A stretch of DNA of 64,000 nucleotides from Silurus meridionalis (taxonomy: Eukaryota > Chordata > Actinopteri > Siluriformes > Siluridae), in NCBI RefSeq assembly GCF_014805685.1, contig NC_060892.1, positions 25,201,560 through 25,265,559 of the forward strand, written 5' to 3'. Each line of letters begins with the position of its first letter. The first letter of the stretch is position 1. The notes under the pieces were generated by a model. It searched no databases. It had not been told where the DNA came from and was given only the letters and a program-made list of their open reading frames with translations. Shown here in pieces: positions 37,823 through 50,443 of this stretch. Position numbers and translations under genes: made by a program.

Positions 37823-40800
37823 GTAGGCAGTCTTTTTCTGAACCTTATCTATCGCTCGCAAAGTCGTCTTTTTTTTTCCGCATGTCAGCAGCTGCGTTTA
37901 AACGCCGGGGACCAGCTGACAAAAATTCTGTTAGCGCCATTAAGCGCAAGAGGCGTTCGCCGTTCGCTCCTAATCCGGTTAATGGGAAGTGATGGAGTGC
38001 CATTTCCTATTTGTACGGAGAAAAGTTTAGTGTGTTATGCAAATTGCGCTCGGCACCTTGCCAAACCTTAAACCATTGAAGGAACTGTGTTTCTTTATTT
38101 ATTTATTTATTTATTGGTTGGGTGTTAATTTTATTAAGTAAATGTAGGATCTGAATGAATCACTTTTGTATAAGTAAATGATCTCGATCCAATTTCTAAA
38201 ATTTATCAAGAAATTGTGAATTGCAAGATATCAGACATTAAGCTCAGAGAATGGATTTGTTAGAAATTCATGTTTAATGGGATTTTTATTGAAAGCTAAC
38301 ATTTTTGGGTGATTTGCTGAAGACTGGTGGTCAGTAATGAAGTGAATGTATTTATTTATTTTCTTTTTCTAGAAACTTTACCGTATACAGCATGTGTATA
38401 CAGTATACAAATTAAGAGTTGAGTAAGGCTAACTTCAGTGCAAACAGTTAGAGGCACGCTTTATTTTAGACTTTTGAAATGTTAGCATCTGGTCGACGAT
38501 ATCGTTCCCAGATGTTCGTACACTCAAAATGATCGTGTTCTTTATACGCTGAAGTTCAATTCTTGAATGTTTCCTCCCCTAGTGGTAGCTGGTGGTCAGT
38601 TAGACTGGTCATGTTAAAGAAAATGTACAAGCATTAAATTAAATTATTTTAAGACGCATGACAACTGTGAATTGTTAAAGGTCTGAGAAAGTATGCTGCG
38701 AAGGTACTTTTCCTATGGGGATAAATGAACTGAACTGCAAAAAGATGGAGGTAGCACCCAATCACAAAAAAACCTGGGGCTAAAATAGCCGTCAAAGGCC
38801 ATGTTCGCACTAATATGTTTCGTTTTCTCTTCGTTTTGGGCTTTCGTCCACATTTAGATGGCGTTTTGAAAACAAACTTCATGCCAAAATATTTTTCTGG
38901 CACTTGGAGTTCATGGTGGCCATGTTCTGTAGGAGGCTCTGAGGTCTGCATACAGTAGGATCTGAAATTTGAGGTCGTTTCTGCAATTCCAGGAGCAGTC
39001 TGCAGATTCCTCGCTAGTTCTTGTAGTTGTGACCGAACCACCTCTGAAGGGTTCGCACCGAGAGCATGAGTTTTCAGCAGACTTGTTCGACCCAACCTGC
39101 ACCCAATCACTTTGTTCGTAAATTCATTGTACGTGTGCGATGCAAGTTTCTGGTGCCACGTTCTCCCAGTCTCGGTTTCCCGGTGAGCAATGGGTGTTTG
39201 GTTACACACTTACTTACTGGAATATTTGGCATGGTGGCGTTTCTAAAAATGAGGCATTGAGGACTGCCAAGCAAAAGATTACCTGCCAGATGGATTCTGG
39301 GTAATTTGGATTAGATGCAGTGGGAGCAGGACGAGATGAACCTGTTGATGTCCGTGAGCATGCTTAGCCACCAGTACTAATTATAGGAGATGGTGGGTTT
39401 TGTAATGAGTTTGCATGATCTTTCCCTTTGGGCAATTGTAAATAGAATTTGTCAATAACTCAGAAAATCACACCCCCAAGCGATACCTGTGAGAGAATGC
39501 ATTATTTGTGGAGGACACAAATAAGAGAGTAATTTTGTTTAGCTGGTTTTGGTCCCCGGTTTGTACAGGAGTCTTGATAGATTTGAGTTTGATTGTTGGT
39601 TGGTCTAGAATGATGGTTTGCACCCTTCCAGACAGTGGTGCCTATAATAGTCGATTCCCAGGAAAAGGAGGCAACTCCAAGTTACTAAGACATGTGATCA
39701 GCTCTATAGGTGTCAGAGGTATGTCTTGAAGGCTATCTATGAAAAATAACCTGTATAAAAAAAAAAAAGATTCCCAAGCCAACTTTCCCTCTGCTTTATA
39801 TTCGAACGAGTTGAGGCCATATTTTCTACAGAGACGCTGTCCAAGGTAGCGTTTCAATTAATTTAGCAATTGGCAGGAAAATGAGGAAAAACTGCTTCAT
39901 ATATAAATATTACGGATGTACATCTCCGAAACCCCCAATGAGCAGATGCATAAGATTTCTTCAGACAGACGGCAAATAATCAATTTACTTAAGTGCCTTT
40001 TGACTTTTAAAGCGTGACCCTTTGGGACCCTGTCTTTGTTGTGAAAAAGAAAAAAGGCAGTAATAAAACCAAACGTTCTTTTCCTGTTCTGTCTCCAGGA
40101 AGACGCAGCTCTACCTCTGCCATGTTAATCCGTGTTCTATGTGACTCTCAGGACACGCCTCGGTCTCCATAGTGTTGCTATAATCAAGTAGCTGAGGGAA
40201 CACGCTTGAGAAACAGCTTGCCGAGGAAAAATCGATCTGCATATCAAATATTGATCACAAATTATTACTTTCTGGATAATAAAAGTACAGCACATCTAAA
40301 CATTTATATATAAATAATTTTTTTCTGATCCAAATATGTTCAACGAAACTTCGCAATACATATATTTTTTCCCTCAAAGCAGTATAACACATTATCTTCA
40401 CAATTTTTCACTCGATCTGCCGTTCTATGAATCTGCCTGCCGAGTTATACGTTACCACCTGAGAATGCGTGAGGCAGAAAAAAGGAAAGCGTAGCCTGCA
40501 AAATGTTCACGCTTGTGCACAGAAGTGTCCACCGCTGCTTAGAAAAATGAAGCGAGGCCCATGCATTTTTCATAGAGGCTTATCTTCGTTTCGGAGAAAC
40601 TAACTTTTTTTTTCTCCCATCTTTGTGCCTTTTGATTTAAAAACTTGCAATCGCGTTCATCGAATAGGTGGTTTTTTTTTGTTTTTAAACGTTCTGTTTG
40701 GTCCAAATATAAAATTTGCAGTAGATGTTGTCCAGATACTGAGATTGTAACACTGAAATTAATTAACCTTATTTCTCGTAATTGCTAACATTTTAGCTTT

Positions 40801-40855
40801 GTTTGAATTGTCGACTCGTATGAAGACCATTGTAACTTTATATTTGAAGGTGCTT
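37823..40855. other. Intergenic with repeat fragments
   Basis: About 37870-38070 is GC-balanced and non-repetitive (candidate regulatory DNA). 38095-38115 is a short (ttta)n. About 38810-38890 ('gggctttcgtccacattta', 'ggcgttttgaaaac') resembles a dispersed DNA transposon, so the 186-codon minus-strand frame across 38649-39209 is not called a gene. About 40085-40165 is the inverted counterpart of about 50405-50475. Confidence 0.4.
40085..40165 (-). repeat. Inverted copy of the repeat at about 50405-50475
   Basis: 'agctctacctctgccatgtt' and 'gtgactctcaggacacg' here are the reverse complements of blocks at about 50405-50455. The two form a dispersed inverted pair about 10 kb apart. Confidence 0.7.
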
Positions 40856-40859
40856 GTTA

Positions 40860-41000
40860 CTTGTCACATGTACATTACAGCACAGTAAAACACTTCTTTG
40901 CATATCCCAGCGATGTTGGGAAGCTGGGGTTCGAGCGCAGGGTCGGCCATAATACAGTTGGAACACAAGGGCCTTGCTTAAGGGCCCAAAAGTGGCAGCT
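40860..41000 (-). repeat. tRNA-derived SINE copy, inverted
   Basis: 'tttgcatatcccagcgatgt', 'tgggaagctggggttcgag' and 'gggccttgcttaagggccc' are the antisense tail and body of the SINE, as at 25 kb. Confidence 0.7.
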
Positions 41001-41011
41001 TGGTGATACCG

Positions 41012-41215
41012 GAATTCGACCATTTACGTTTGCGCCATTTGGCAGACGCACTTATACACAGGGCGACTGACGATCATCTCATGCATACAGCTGACCAGTT
41101 AAGGTTCAAGGGTCTTTCTCAAAGCCTCGGAAGTGGCAGCTTATTGGCGATGGTGGGATTTGAACTCTTCCCCCAAAGTTTACATTTACAGCATTTTTTC
41201 CAGACACTTGTGTCT
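41012..41215 (-). repeat. Second SINE-like repeat
   Basis: 'gccatttggcagacgcactt' followed by 'gggcgactga', 'agttaaggttcaagggtctt' and 'gatggtgggatttgaact' match a common teleost repeat. It sits directly behind the inverted SINE, so the two are nested or adjacent insertions. Confidence 0.65.
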
Positions 41216-42819
41216 CACATAACTTTCCTTTGTCAAGTTATATCAGTTATTTATACATGTTTGATCTCAAAATGTCAGTCTTTAATGTTGGCTGGTCATC
41301 TTTGACATGAATCAGAAATGGGGGGCCACCCAGCAGAATATTTTACTCCATCCAACAGAGGGAGAACTTTTGAAATTAGTTCCATTTTTGTGACCTTGTA
41401 TTTTTACTGTCTGGGTACGGATTGTGCAACATTGCAAACCGGATGTTAATGATCAGATGTGCATCTTAGTGAAGAGTTGGTTTTGGCTCAGAAGAGAAAA
41501 ATTATATATAATATCTCCTGGTTGTAATACTATCAGTTAATCTGCTGAAATAGTTCCATAAGCTCTTGTATGGCAAATTTTGAACAATTTAGAAAATGCC
41601 AGCAGCCATAGTTTAAGGTGAATAACAAGTTTCTGACATTTTTCCTCATGCACTTACAGAGCTATTTTAGACCCATTTCACTAATGATGCCGGATGGGGC
41701 ATCGGGCACGGACTTGGAGCAATAGCTTCCATGGCTAATTAAAATGTTAGGCTATTAGACGCATTAGGACACATGGTCGCGTGCGGGAATGTAACCGCCC
41801 GCTGCTGTGTAACGAAGCGCTGCATCACAGACAGGAGTCTTGTACAGCAAGAACGAATGCCATAAAGCAAGAAACCCAATGAAAACAATTTCTCCTTTCA
41901 CTGTAGGAATTCAATACATATTACTGGAAAAAATATATAGAAAAGCGTTTCAGTCTTGGACTCTGCATCCAATAGAGTAAAATCCAGAATGCACCTTTTG
42001 TCTCTAGATTCATCCCAGTCTTATTTTTTTCTTTTAATTTTTTCTCCTCTGAGTTGACACACACTTTAAACAAACTACAAATAACCAGGAGCAAACATTT
42101 TGAAATGGTCAACAATATGGACCAAGATCCAAACTACAGTACTCGACGTGGTTCAATCTCAATGTTCTCCTTGTGTTGTCCTGGGTTTCTTCCGATTGCC
42201 CCAACCATTCATACCATGTGAAAGCACCCTGAGTATCGCCATTGTCTTGGTTTGTTCTAATTTGAGACGATTGTGTTGACCATTGATGGACTGAAGCGTT
42301 AGGAACCCAGAGAGAAGACAAAAGAAGCCCGAAATTGACGACGAGGTCACGGTGTGTACTCGCATTAATCTTTTCTCACCTCATCAGTCCTGCTTCCACT
42401 GAGCCAAAGACGGGTTCCCGAAACCGAGGATAAATGCGGCGGGGCCGTAGGAAAGCTCCTCGTTCAGCTCTCGCCCTTGAGGTCTCTGCGATCCATATCC
42501 ATCCGTCTTCATCGTGTCATGTCCGCCTATGTGGTGTCAACTAATGCAGATCTGGCCAAACATTAAACGTATCCTGGGGTGTGCTGATGCGACACAAACG
42601 TGCCGCACCTCCGGCCGAGGCACTCCGTCACAAGTGACAAGTGGTAACATTAAGTGACCAGGACGGTAGCAAAAGGGCTAACGTAAGAGCTGGGACCATC
42701 TATCTTTCTTTTCTACGGCCGTGACACTGGAGGTGCGGTGTAGAGAACTGCGTTTTACTGATGGTTGCCTTGGAGGTCACTTTGATTTCCCACTTTACAG
42801 ATTTTATGTACCATTTGCA
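41216..42819. other. Intergenic, nothing recognised
   Basis: No exon supported. A GC-balanced island at about 41690-41830 is a weak regulatory candidate. Confidence 0.35.
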
Positions 42820-42985
42820 AAGATGTCGCACATCTGATCGGAAGGACATGGGTTCAAATTCCAGCACTGCCAAATCTGCTATTGCTGGGCTCTCGCGCAA
42901 GGCCCTTAACCATCAATTTCTCAGAACAAAAGATAATGAAGATGCTCTGAAATCTGTTACAAATGTAAGCTCTTTCGAATTGTAG
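42820..42985 (+). repeat. tRNA-derived SINE copy
   Basis: 'acatgggttcaaattccagc' (B-box-like), 'gctgggctctcgcgcaaggc' and 'ccttaaccatcaatttctca', then a tail rich in 'gatgctctgaaatctgttac'. Confidence 0.7.
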
Positions 42986-43164
42986 GAAATTTAACAGCGA
43001 TCTTTAACAACGAAATACTGATAAGTGGAATTCTGTGTGAAGGAACGTTGCTGTCGTGGTTTGTGTCCCTTGTTCCAATCAAAAGAAGGATCTTGGGAAA
43101 TCAATGTTAAGCTTGTTAGAACGAATCCGAAGGTGCTTAAGATTCTGCTCTCTCCTGTCAGTTT

Positions 43165-43315
43165 GGTCCGTCTGGATTACGAAGACATTGGACTTTAGAG
43201 CCGAAGATCGGGAGTTCAAATCCCAGCCACACCACGCTGCAGCTCCTGGGGCCCTTAAGCAAGGCCCTTAACCCCATAGCTGCTCAGTCGTGTATAACTT
43301 TTTTTTTTTTGGTTT
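43165..43315 (+). repeat. tRNA-derived SINE copy
   Basis: 'gatcgggagttcaaatccca', 'ctcctggggcccttaagcaa' and 'ggcccttaaccccatagctg', ending in poly-T. Confidence 0.72.
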
Positions 43316-44340
43316 TAAATGTCGCACTGGATAAAATGCTATAAATGTAAACCCAAGTTAATTCTGTGCTTGAAAATCCAAATCGGATCAGCCAATACAC
43401 ACCATTTTGTATTTGTACACCTCACTTTTCCCACTTTTCCAAACTGTTGGCACAAAATTTCAGGGACATTTCTAACATCGTGGGTCTCTAACTTAACAGT
43501 TTTGGGATGGAACGTGACCATTTATGACATTTTATCCAGTGCGACTTGCATTGAAAAAAAAAAAAAATCTCATTAATAAAACTGAGCATCTATGGGGTTA
43601 GGGGCCTTAATGCCGTTCTACCGAGGGACAACTTTCTTGTGTGCGTTATAGTATTTTTGCTCGACCCGAACACTTTGATGCACTCGACCCCTCCCTCCAA
43701 TTTCCAAAGAATATCGCCATCTGTTCCAGGCTGTACACACACAAAAAAGGGAAAAAATGGTGCCTGTATCTGGAAGCATCTCGGTGTAAGCAATGTTGGG
43801 ACAGAGTAATTGAAAAACATTGAGCCGTCACCTGATTACCTCTGGTTCCCGCGTATCCCAAATGCCGCACGGCACATGGCCGAAACGCAGGCAAATATTG
43901 TGTCTCGTCAGACAGACGCATCAGACATCAAACGGTTTAGTAACATCCCTGAGCCTTGGGGTCTCCTCTGCAAATTTTGAATAATACGCGTGTGCTTTGG
44001 GGTTTCTCTCTGCACAAAATGAGGCTTTTGTTTGGCTTTGTGTTTGACATTATGGATAATGACATTAGAGGCAGGGGAGTCTTTGATTGTAAGCTCAGTA
44101 AAATAGAAATGGGGTTTGCAGTACAGGACTAAAAGTATCTCACTGTGAGGGCAATTCACAAAATGCTTGGAATGATAAGAGCATATGAAGAAAGTCTAAT
44201 ATATATCCATCACGCATCCGCCCAGTATCGATTGGACATTGTAATCCCATATTGGCAGGAAAGTTTGGGAAAAATCTATTTATAAAAAACTTCTCTTAAG
44301 GTCCACATGAGTGGAAAAATGGTCAATTGTTCAATAGCAT
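43316..44340. other. Intergenic, nothing recognised
   Basis: No gene supported. Two short blocks repeat in inverted orientation ('cgcactggataaaatg' near 43323 and 'cattttatccagtgcg' near 43528), so 43323-43543 could form a hairpin-type element. Confidence 0.45.
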
Positions 44341-44690
44341 CCTGGATGGATGGATGGATGGATGGATCGATCGATATTTGGAGGGATGGATGGAGGGATA
44401 CTTGGATTTTTGGATACTTGGATGGATGAATGGTTGTATACTTTGATGGGTTGATAGTTGGATGGAGGGATATTTTGATGGATCCTTGGATTTTTGGATA
44501 CTTGGATGGATACTTTGTTGGATGGATGAATGGTTGTATACTTTGATGGATAGATATTTGGATGGACAGACACTTTGATGGTTTGATAATTGGATTGATG
44601 CATGGATGGATAGGTGGTTTGATAGTTGGATGGATACTTTGCTGGTTTGCTTGATGGATGGGTGGATGGTTTGATGGATGGATGGATGGA
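44341..44690. repeat. Degenerate GGAT-rich array
   Basis: (gatg)n with interspersed 'ggatacttggat', 'tttgatggat' and 'ggttgtatactttgatgg' units. The Ile-His-Pro-Ser frames on the minus strand are by-products. Confidence 0.88.
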
Positions 44691-45519
44691 TAGAACTTTG
44701 TCACTGCATAATACAGGTACACAGCAACGAAATGCAGTTTAGCATCTACCAGAAGTGCAAAATAGTAGTGAATTGGCAAGTGCAAATAAAAAAAGCAAAA
44801 ATAGAAATAAATATTAAGGCGGTGTTTAAAGAATGTGCTGGTGAGCAAGTACACTAGGAATATTTATATTTATTTTAGGAATAGTTATATTGGTGCAGGA
44901 TGTGTGTAAGGCAAAATAAGTGTTGGGAATGTGGAATATTAATTTACAATATGGAATATGTACATTGGATGTACAACTGTTTATAATTGCTGAGTCTATT
45001 AATTAAGCAAAAAAGTCAAATCAGTCAGTAGTCAATAATAAAAACGAATTTCCTAATTCTAATCAATGCCTTTTGAGCGTAATAGATTGCCTGCTGCTTG
45101 TGTTACTTGCGCAGCATTCAGAGTTGCTCTGAATAAGTCATAGCTCCGATATAAATAAATGAACAGCGCTGTCAGATTCAGATCAGTCATTTGGGTCAGA
45201 ATCCGTTCCTCGTAAGAGCGCCAGTCTTATCGCCGACTACTTTATATGATCAAGGTTACCTCTTTCCCGTGAGCCCCCGCGAAGACCAGGCGACTGAGAG
45301 GAGAAAAAAGTGCCTTTCCCTGAGAATAATACTTTGGGTAAATGAGTAAAGAAATCCGCCATAAGTTGTCTTGTTTAACGTTTTAAGCTTTTTAGTTAAA
45401 AAAAAAAAAAAAATCACTTTCTGAATCCATTTTTATATCCCTGAACCAGGAAGTCATGCCTGAATAATTTCCTGTTCATCAATAAAATATATCAATGGAA
45501 ATAAACATTGAATATACAT
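44691..45519. other. Intergenic, nothing recognised
   Basis: No gene supported. About 45110-45310 is non-repetitive and GC-balanced. Confidence 0.35.
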
Positions 45520-45722
45520 TAGACAAAAGTGTCGGGGCACCTGATTTCTGCTATAGAGCTTTTGAACAGAAATTGAAGGCCTTTGGGGTGAATGCGAATG
45601 CAAATCTCCATGAAATCTAATGGAACATCTTCCCAGAAGAGTGGTGGGAATTCTAACAGCTAATGAGGATTAAATGTGGGATGCCATGGTCGGGGGTCCA
45701 CAAACTTTTGTCCATATAATTG
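45520..45722 (+). mobile_element. Tc1-derived relic element
   Basis: 'aaaagtgtcggggcacctga', 'ctgctatagagcttttgaac', 'catcttcccagaagagtggt' and 'tccacaaacttttgtccata'. Confidence 0.7.
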
Positions 45723-45894
45723 ACCTATTTAGTGCACAATGAACAAAATAGAATATGAATCGTGGTGGTAATTACACACCAAGCAAATTTTTATATTCTT
45801 AACACCACGAAATCAAAACTGCAACCACACCACACTTTAATATAAAAATGTTAAATATACTGTATATTTGGCACAAGTATGTTTATATGAATCA

Positions 45895-46155
45895 AATATA
45901 CATACACACAAAGGTTTGTGGAAACCCAACCATAAGATTTGTATGGGTCTCATTGAACATCCCATTCCACCATTTAGTCCTTCATTGGTTTTTACAAATA
46001 ACCTTCGTTCTTCTGGGAAGGCGAACAGGTCTGAGTTTCCTTGTTCAACTGTATGGAATATTGAATAGCATTTATACAATTGTCCATATTTATTATCAGT
46101 TTAAAAAGGAATCCCTCATGGCTTGAAATGTCCCAACACTTGTCCGTATAGTGCA
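45895..46155 (-). mobile_element. Tc1-derived relic element
   Basis: 'aaaggtttgtggaaacccaa', 'gaacatcccattccaccatt' and 'cgttcttctgggaaggcga', ending in 'cccaacacttgtccgtatag'. Confidence 0.68.
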
Positions 46156-48597
46156 TTTCCAATTAATGTTTTAAAATTCAATAATGTGTTATCCAGAAAC
46201 TGAGACGTCTGTAAAGGAGAAAGTTTGTTCTGGTTTCTTTCCACTTGTTCTATAAATACACAGAAAGAATACATGCATAATGGGTGTCCAATTGCATAAT
46301 TCATGTTGAATAATGCATTTTTTTCCCCCGCAAACGAAAAAACACCGAACAGTTGCTCCTGAACGGCGGTAGACGACTCCGGTAGCTATTGAACAGTCAG
46401 ACAGAAAGCAGTGCTAATTATTTTTTTTTCTCCAGGCTGCTATTTTTCTTAACCTTAACCTTCATGATCTGTATCTTATTAAAGCAAAGAAACCAAATAT
46501 ACTTTACAAAACAAATCGAGCAGCAATGTATCCTGACTGACTGTTATGGTTCTCAAAATGGAAGTGAAACATTTTCAATAATTCAATAGTTTAATGCTTT
46601 TGAATCTCAATCGGTGAACTTTACAGAATTAAGGGACGTGGTGTACGACGACTGCAGACTCCCAACACGGCGCGTTCACAGATTGCTATTCGCTTAGAGG
46701 TTTGTCAAAGTCTGAATAAACAATGTTTGTTTTTTTTCTGAGCTGATGAATATTCCGCTTCATCTTTTTGCTCCACACTCGAGTGTGGAGTCTTACTCTG
46801 GAAAAATTAGCAATGGAGCGATTTGTTAGCATGCAACAAGAATGAGCAGGAGCATGGGTAATATGGGTCGTGTTCTATTTTTTGTTTATGGTGTAAAGAG
46901 TACCTAAAAATCCTACATAAAATTGAACATATTGACAAATGGTGAAAAGCTGAAAATGGTTAAATTTGGGGTTTGTTTCTTTAAATGCAGATCAAATTAT
47001 ACGACCTCAGCACTCCATTAGCAACATTTTAAGATCAACACAACAGCTTCTGTAACGTGCCGGAATGACACGACGATCGAACAAGTCTTTTAAAAAAAGG
47101 AATCTTCAATTAACCGATAGACTTGCAGTATGTCTCAATTGTAGAAGAACCGTTTTTTATTTCATGGACAGATGAAATTCTAGAATTTACGATGACGTAA
47201 AACCAAATATTCCGAGTTGAGTGCTTGCAAAATGCCGTTGGTATGTAAAAGATTGCAGTAGAAAGTAGCCAAAACATGACTCGTAACAAAGTACATTTAC
47301 TCAAATACTTTACAACTCTGGCATTCGGAAGGGTGGGGGAATGGTCTTAATATAAGTAACCTGTACATAACTTAAAATGTCAGACCTTTCAAATGGAAGA
47401 CGGAAAATGCCGAGCTGATTCTGCGGTTCTGTCCAGTGCCTTAGCAAAGAACAAAAGTAAATTTTTCTCATTTGAATATAAAGCAATGCACAAACGAGGA
47501 CAAATGTTGGAAACCTCTCAAACCTGTAGGCATGTTGTTCCTAAGTGTTTGATCGATTAAAAAAAATAATAATAACGTGAGTAGTAAAAATAACTAACGT
47601 TTTTTCAAGGTTATAAAGTTGCAAAACGGGTGAAACCTTTTGTTTATAAAAACAAACAAAAACAACGCACTTCTAGTTCGGAACGTTGTCGAAGTCGACG
47701 CAAGTAAAATGCCTAGTTTGCTAAGGCACATCGGTTCACAACGCTGTCCGGCACATTCGAGCGAGAAAACGTCCGAAAAGGTTCTAAATAAGTTTTCGGT
47801 TCACACCAAATGGAATCGATAAGAACTGGCAAACTGCTCACTAGTTCCTCAAAGTCACTCGCGTTTATGAAAAATGGCGTTTGCTGATTTGGCAACCGCT
47901 AACTGATGCATGAGGTTGACGGCCAAACATAGTATAACACTGCTAACATTATAGAATACTGATGGTTTCTCTAGACATGGCATCCTAACGATTGTATTAA
48001 GAGGCAGGTTGATTTGGGTAGGACGCGACTGAAGGCCTGGTTTGATTCGATTTTAAATCGGTTATGGTATACAACCTTCAGCAAGCAACAAGTAATAGTC
48101 GGTTATTGTTTGTTTGTAGAATTGTGCATTACTTCCCAAAAATTTTCCGAGTATAGTATTAATACTATACCCAAACAAAGAGCAAAAATTTGCAGAGAAA
48201 AATAAAGTCGTTGTGTAAAGTTTTCAGGTATTTTCAGGTTATTTAAAGTACATTCAGGTATTTGGGATTTCTGACGGTGTGGCGTCCCAATGTCTGGTCC
48301 GACTGTGAAGGCGACCTGTTCACCGAGGGCCTGTGATGGTAGAGGTACACGGGAGAATGTATTTCTATAGGGACGACCGGACCTTCAGTCTTGGTCAGTT
48401 GCTTGGCAGTTATGATGACGTATGTGACCTCTTGTGTTGATGGATGAGTAGCTGAATAGTCGTGTGCAACTGCCCATGTCTGTTCACAGCACCTCATCCA
48501 TTCCTTTTGGGTTAGACCTGACAGGTCTGCCTGCTGTGGAAATGGAGCTGGTTGCTGGCCTCAAACACGATGCAAAGGCATCTTGCGCTATATTTCT
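46156..48597. other. Intergenic with one dispersed-repeat fragment
   Basis: About 47970-48035 is the partner of the segment at about 9055-9125. No gene supported elsewhere. Confidence 0.4.
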
Positions 48598-48665
48598 AAA
48601 AGTATTGGGAGACCTGACCATTCCTGTTAGATGTGGTTCTTTTCCAAACTGGCATTACATTGGCA
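48598..48665 (+). mobile_element. Tc1-derived relic, left-end fragment
   Basis: 'aaaagtattgggagacctga' then 'gttagatgtggttcttttcc' and 'aaactggcattaca'. Confidence 0.6.
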
Positions 48666-48864
48666 TTACGGTGAGTAAATAATTATAGATTATCTCTTCA
48701 TCATGGCACCTGTTAATGGGTGGATATATTTTTATTAGGCAGCAAGTGAACATTTTGTCCACAAAGTTGACATTAGAAGCAGGAAAAATTGTTTGAAAAA
48801 CTGTCAAACGTCTAGACGACTGGGTCGGAGCGTTCCCAAAACTGCAGCTCTTGTGGATGTTTCT

Positions 48865-49110
48865 GGTCTGCACTGGTCAGTATCAAAAGTGCGCCAAGGA
48901 AGGAACTGCGGTGAACCGGCGACAGGGTCATGGGCTGCCGAGGCTCATTGATGCACATGGGGAGCGAAGGCTGGTCCGTGTCGTCCGATCCAACAGACGA
49001 GCTCCTGTAGCTCGAACCGCTGTTAATGATGTTGATGCTCGAAGGGTCACGACTCTTTCGGCAGCAAAAGGGGACCAATGCAATATTAGGCAGGTGCCCA
49101 TAATGATCTG
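48865..49110 (+). mobile_element. Internally deleted Tc1-like transposon of another family
   Basis: The left part encodes a transposase N-terminal stretch (Arg-Gln-Gly-His-Gly-Leu-Pro-Arg-Leu-Ile-Asp-Ala, then Glu-Arg-Arg-Leu-Val-Arg-Val-Val-Arg-Ser-Asn-Arg-Arg). At about 49030-49040 it jumps to the transposase C-terminal end ('cgaagggtcacgactctttc', 'ggcagcaaaaggggaccaa') and the right end ('caatattaggcaggtg'). The central catalytic part, about 1 kb in relatives I remember, is gone. This is the layout of a miniature derivative. Confidence 0.75.
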
Positions 49111-50039
49111 TGTGTATGTAATTATCTATATATAAAAAAATTAGCAAGCCTATAAAGCAGCCAGTCACAGCCCACACACTCTCGTCACTTGTTGACAGCT
49201 AACCTGATTGCAGCCCTTCACACAAAAGGGCCATTAGGACCACAATCCATGTCGCTCTGTTTTTTCTGTCCCTTACTTACCTCTTGTTTCAGAGTGAGTT
49301 TCTGAGTGACACACTTGCACTGTTATGAATGGAACTGTCGGTCACTCTGCTGTATTACGTTCACGCCTCGGCTTATGCGAGTCCTTGCAATACTGCAATA
49401 GAAATGCATGAGCGGAAACACCAGAACGGATGAAAATATAGAGCGCTGAAAGCTAGCGGGGGGTAATATGGCGGCTAGATGCTCCCCCGATGGTGACTCT
49501 TCACGTTGTAAGTGAAGAATTTCTCCGCCAGCCCAAAAGCTTAAACCGGCAAAGAATTAGCAGAAGGTAAGGAGTTTAGAAGTGAAGGCTCCATTGATGT
49601 CTACTTCTAAAGAATCCGTGAGTCATGAAAAGTTGCTCAAAGGCATAAAAGTACACGGGTACTGCATCTTAAAACTGTATTCTAGAACACTGCAGACAGC
49701 ACTAGCTTTATCACCATAGGTTTTACATTAACCTTGGTGAGGCATGTCTTCATGGAGTCAGGGCTTTGAGAGGATTTTAGGAAGACCCTCAGGCTTTGCC
49801 CATACTTTATGCCAATCAATCTGGCAATGATTGCTTGCAAAGGGAGAAAGAAAGGATTGTGGGATTGAGGGAATCCTCGCATCAAATGACTAGGTGTTTT
49901 TTTGTTTTTTTTTTTTTAAAGTGTAATTTTTGTGTTTCAATCCTGTTTAATCATTGAACCGTTTCACAGTTTAATGTCCATCAACTCTTTTGAAGTTGGG
50001 TTATTCTGAAGAACTGTTTGGTTTTTGAATCCTGTCTAC
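49111..50039. other. Intergenic, nothing recognised
   Basis: No gene or repeat family recognised with confidence. Confidence 0.35.
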
Positions 50040-50443
50040 AACAGGGATCGTAATATTCACCGATTCACATCGGTATAAAAAGTTAACAATGTGATGTATC
50101 CGTTGCACCCTTTTTTTTAAATTATTTTTTTATTTATAAATAAATCGATGCAAGTTGGCATTTGTACCACCATGCCTCGTTTCTAACGTATTTGCATCAG
50201 TAAAAAACGATTTATTTCCATACCATCATAAGTCGATACGCTACACTTTGATTTAGAAAGTGACCATTTTCATTATAAATAATCAAAATTTTATTATAAA
50301 TAAATCCGATGCATATTTTATATGTACTGTAGATCGATTTCTCGAGTGCGTTCTTTCAGCACCATCGCTGCTACATGCCGTATCGCAACGCTACCGAGAC
50401 CTAATCGTGTCCTGAGAGTCACATAGAATAGAGATTAACATGG
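50040..50443. repeat. Dispersed repeat fragment
   Basis: Recurrent 'gattcacatcgg', 'atcgatttctcgag' and 'cgtatcgc' type motifs up to the start of the tandem duplication look like an interspersed DNA element. Its end near 50405-50443 is shared, inverted, with 40085-40165. Confidence 0.45.

Noticed and set aside
38649..39209. 186-codon minus-strand frame
   Set aside because: No recognised domain or splice context, and it overlaps a segment that resembles a dispersed DNA transposon.
44276..44854. 192-codon frame rich in Ile-His-Pro-Ser
   Set aside because: Antisense reading of the GGAT-rich array.
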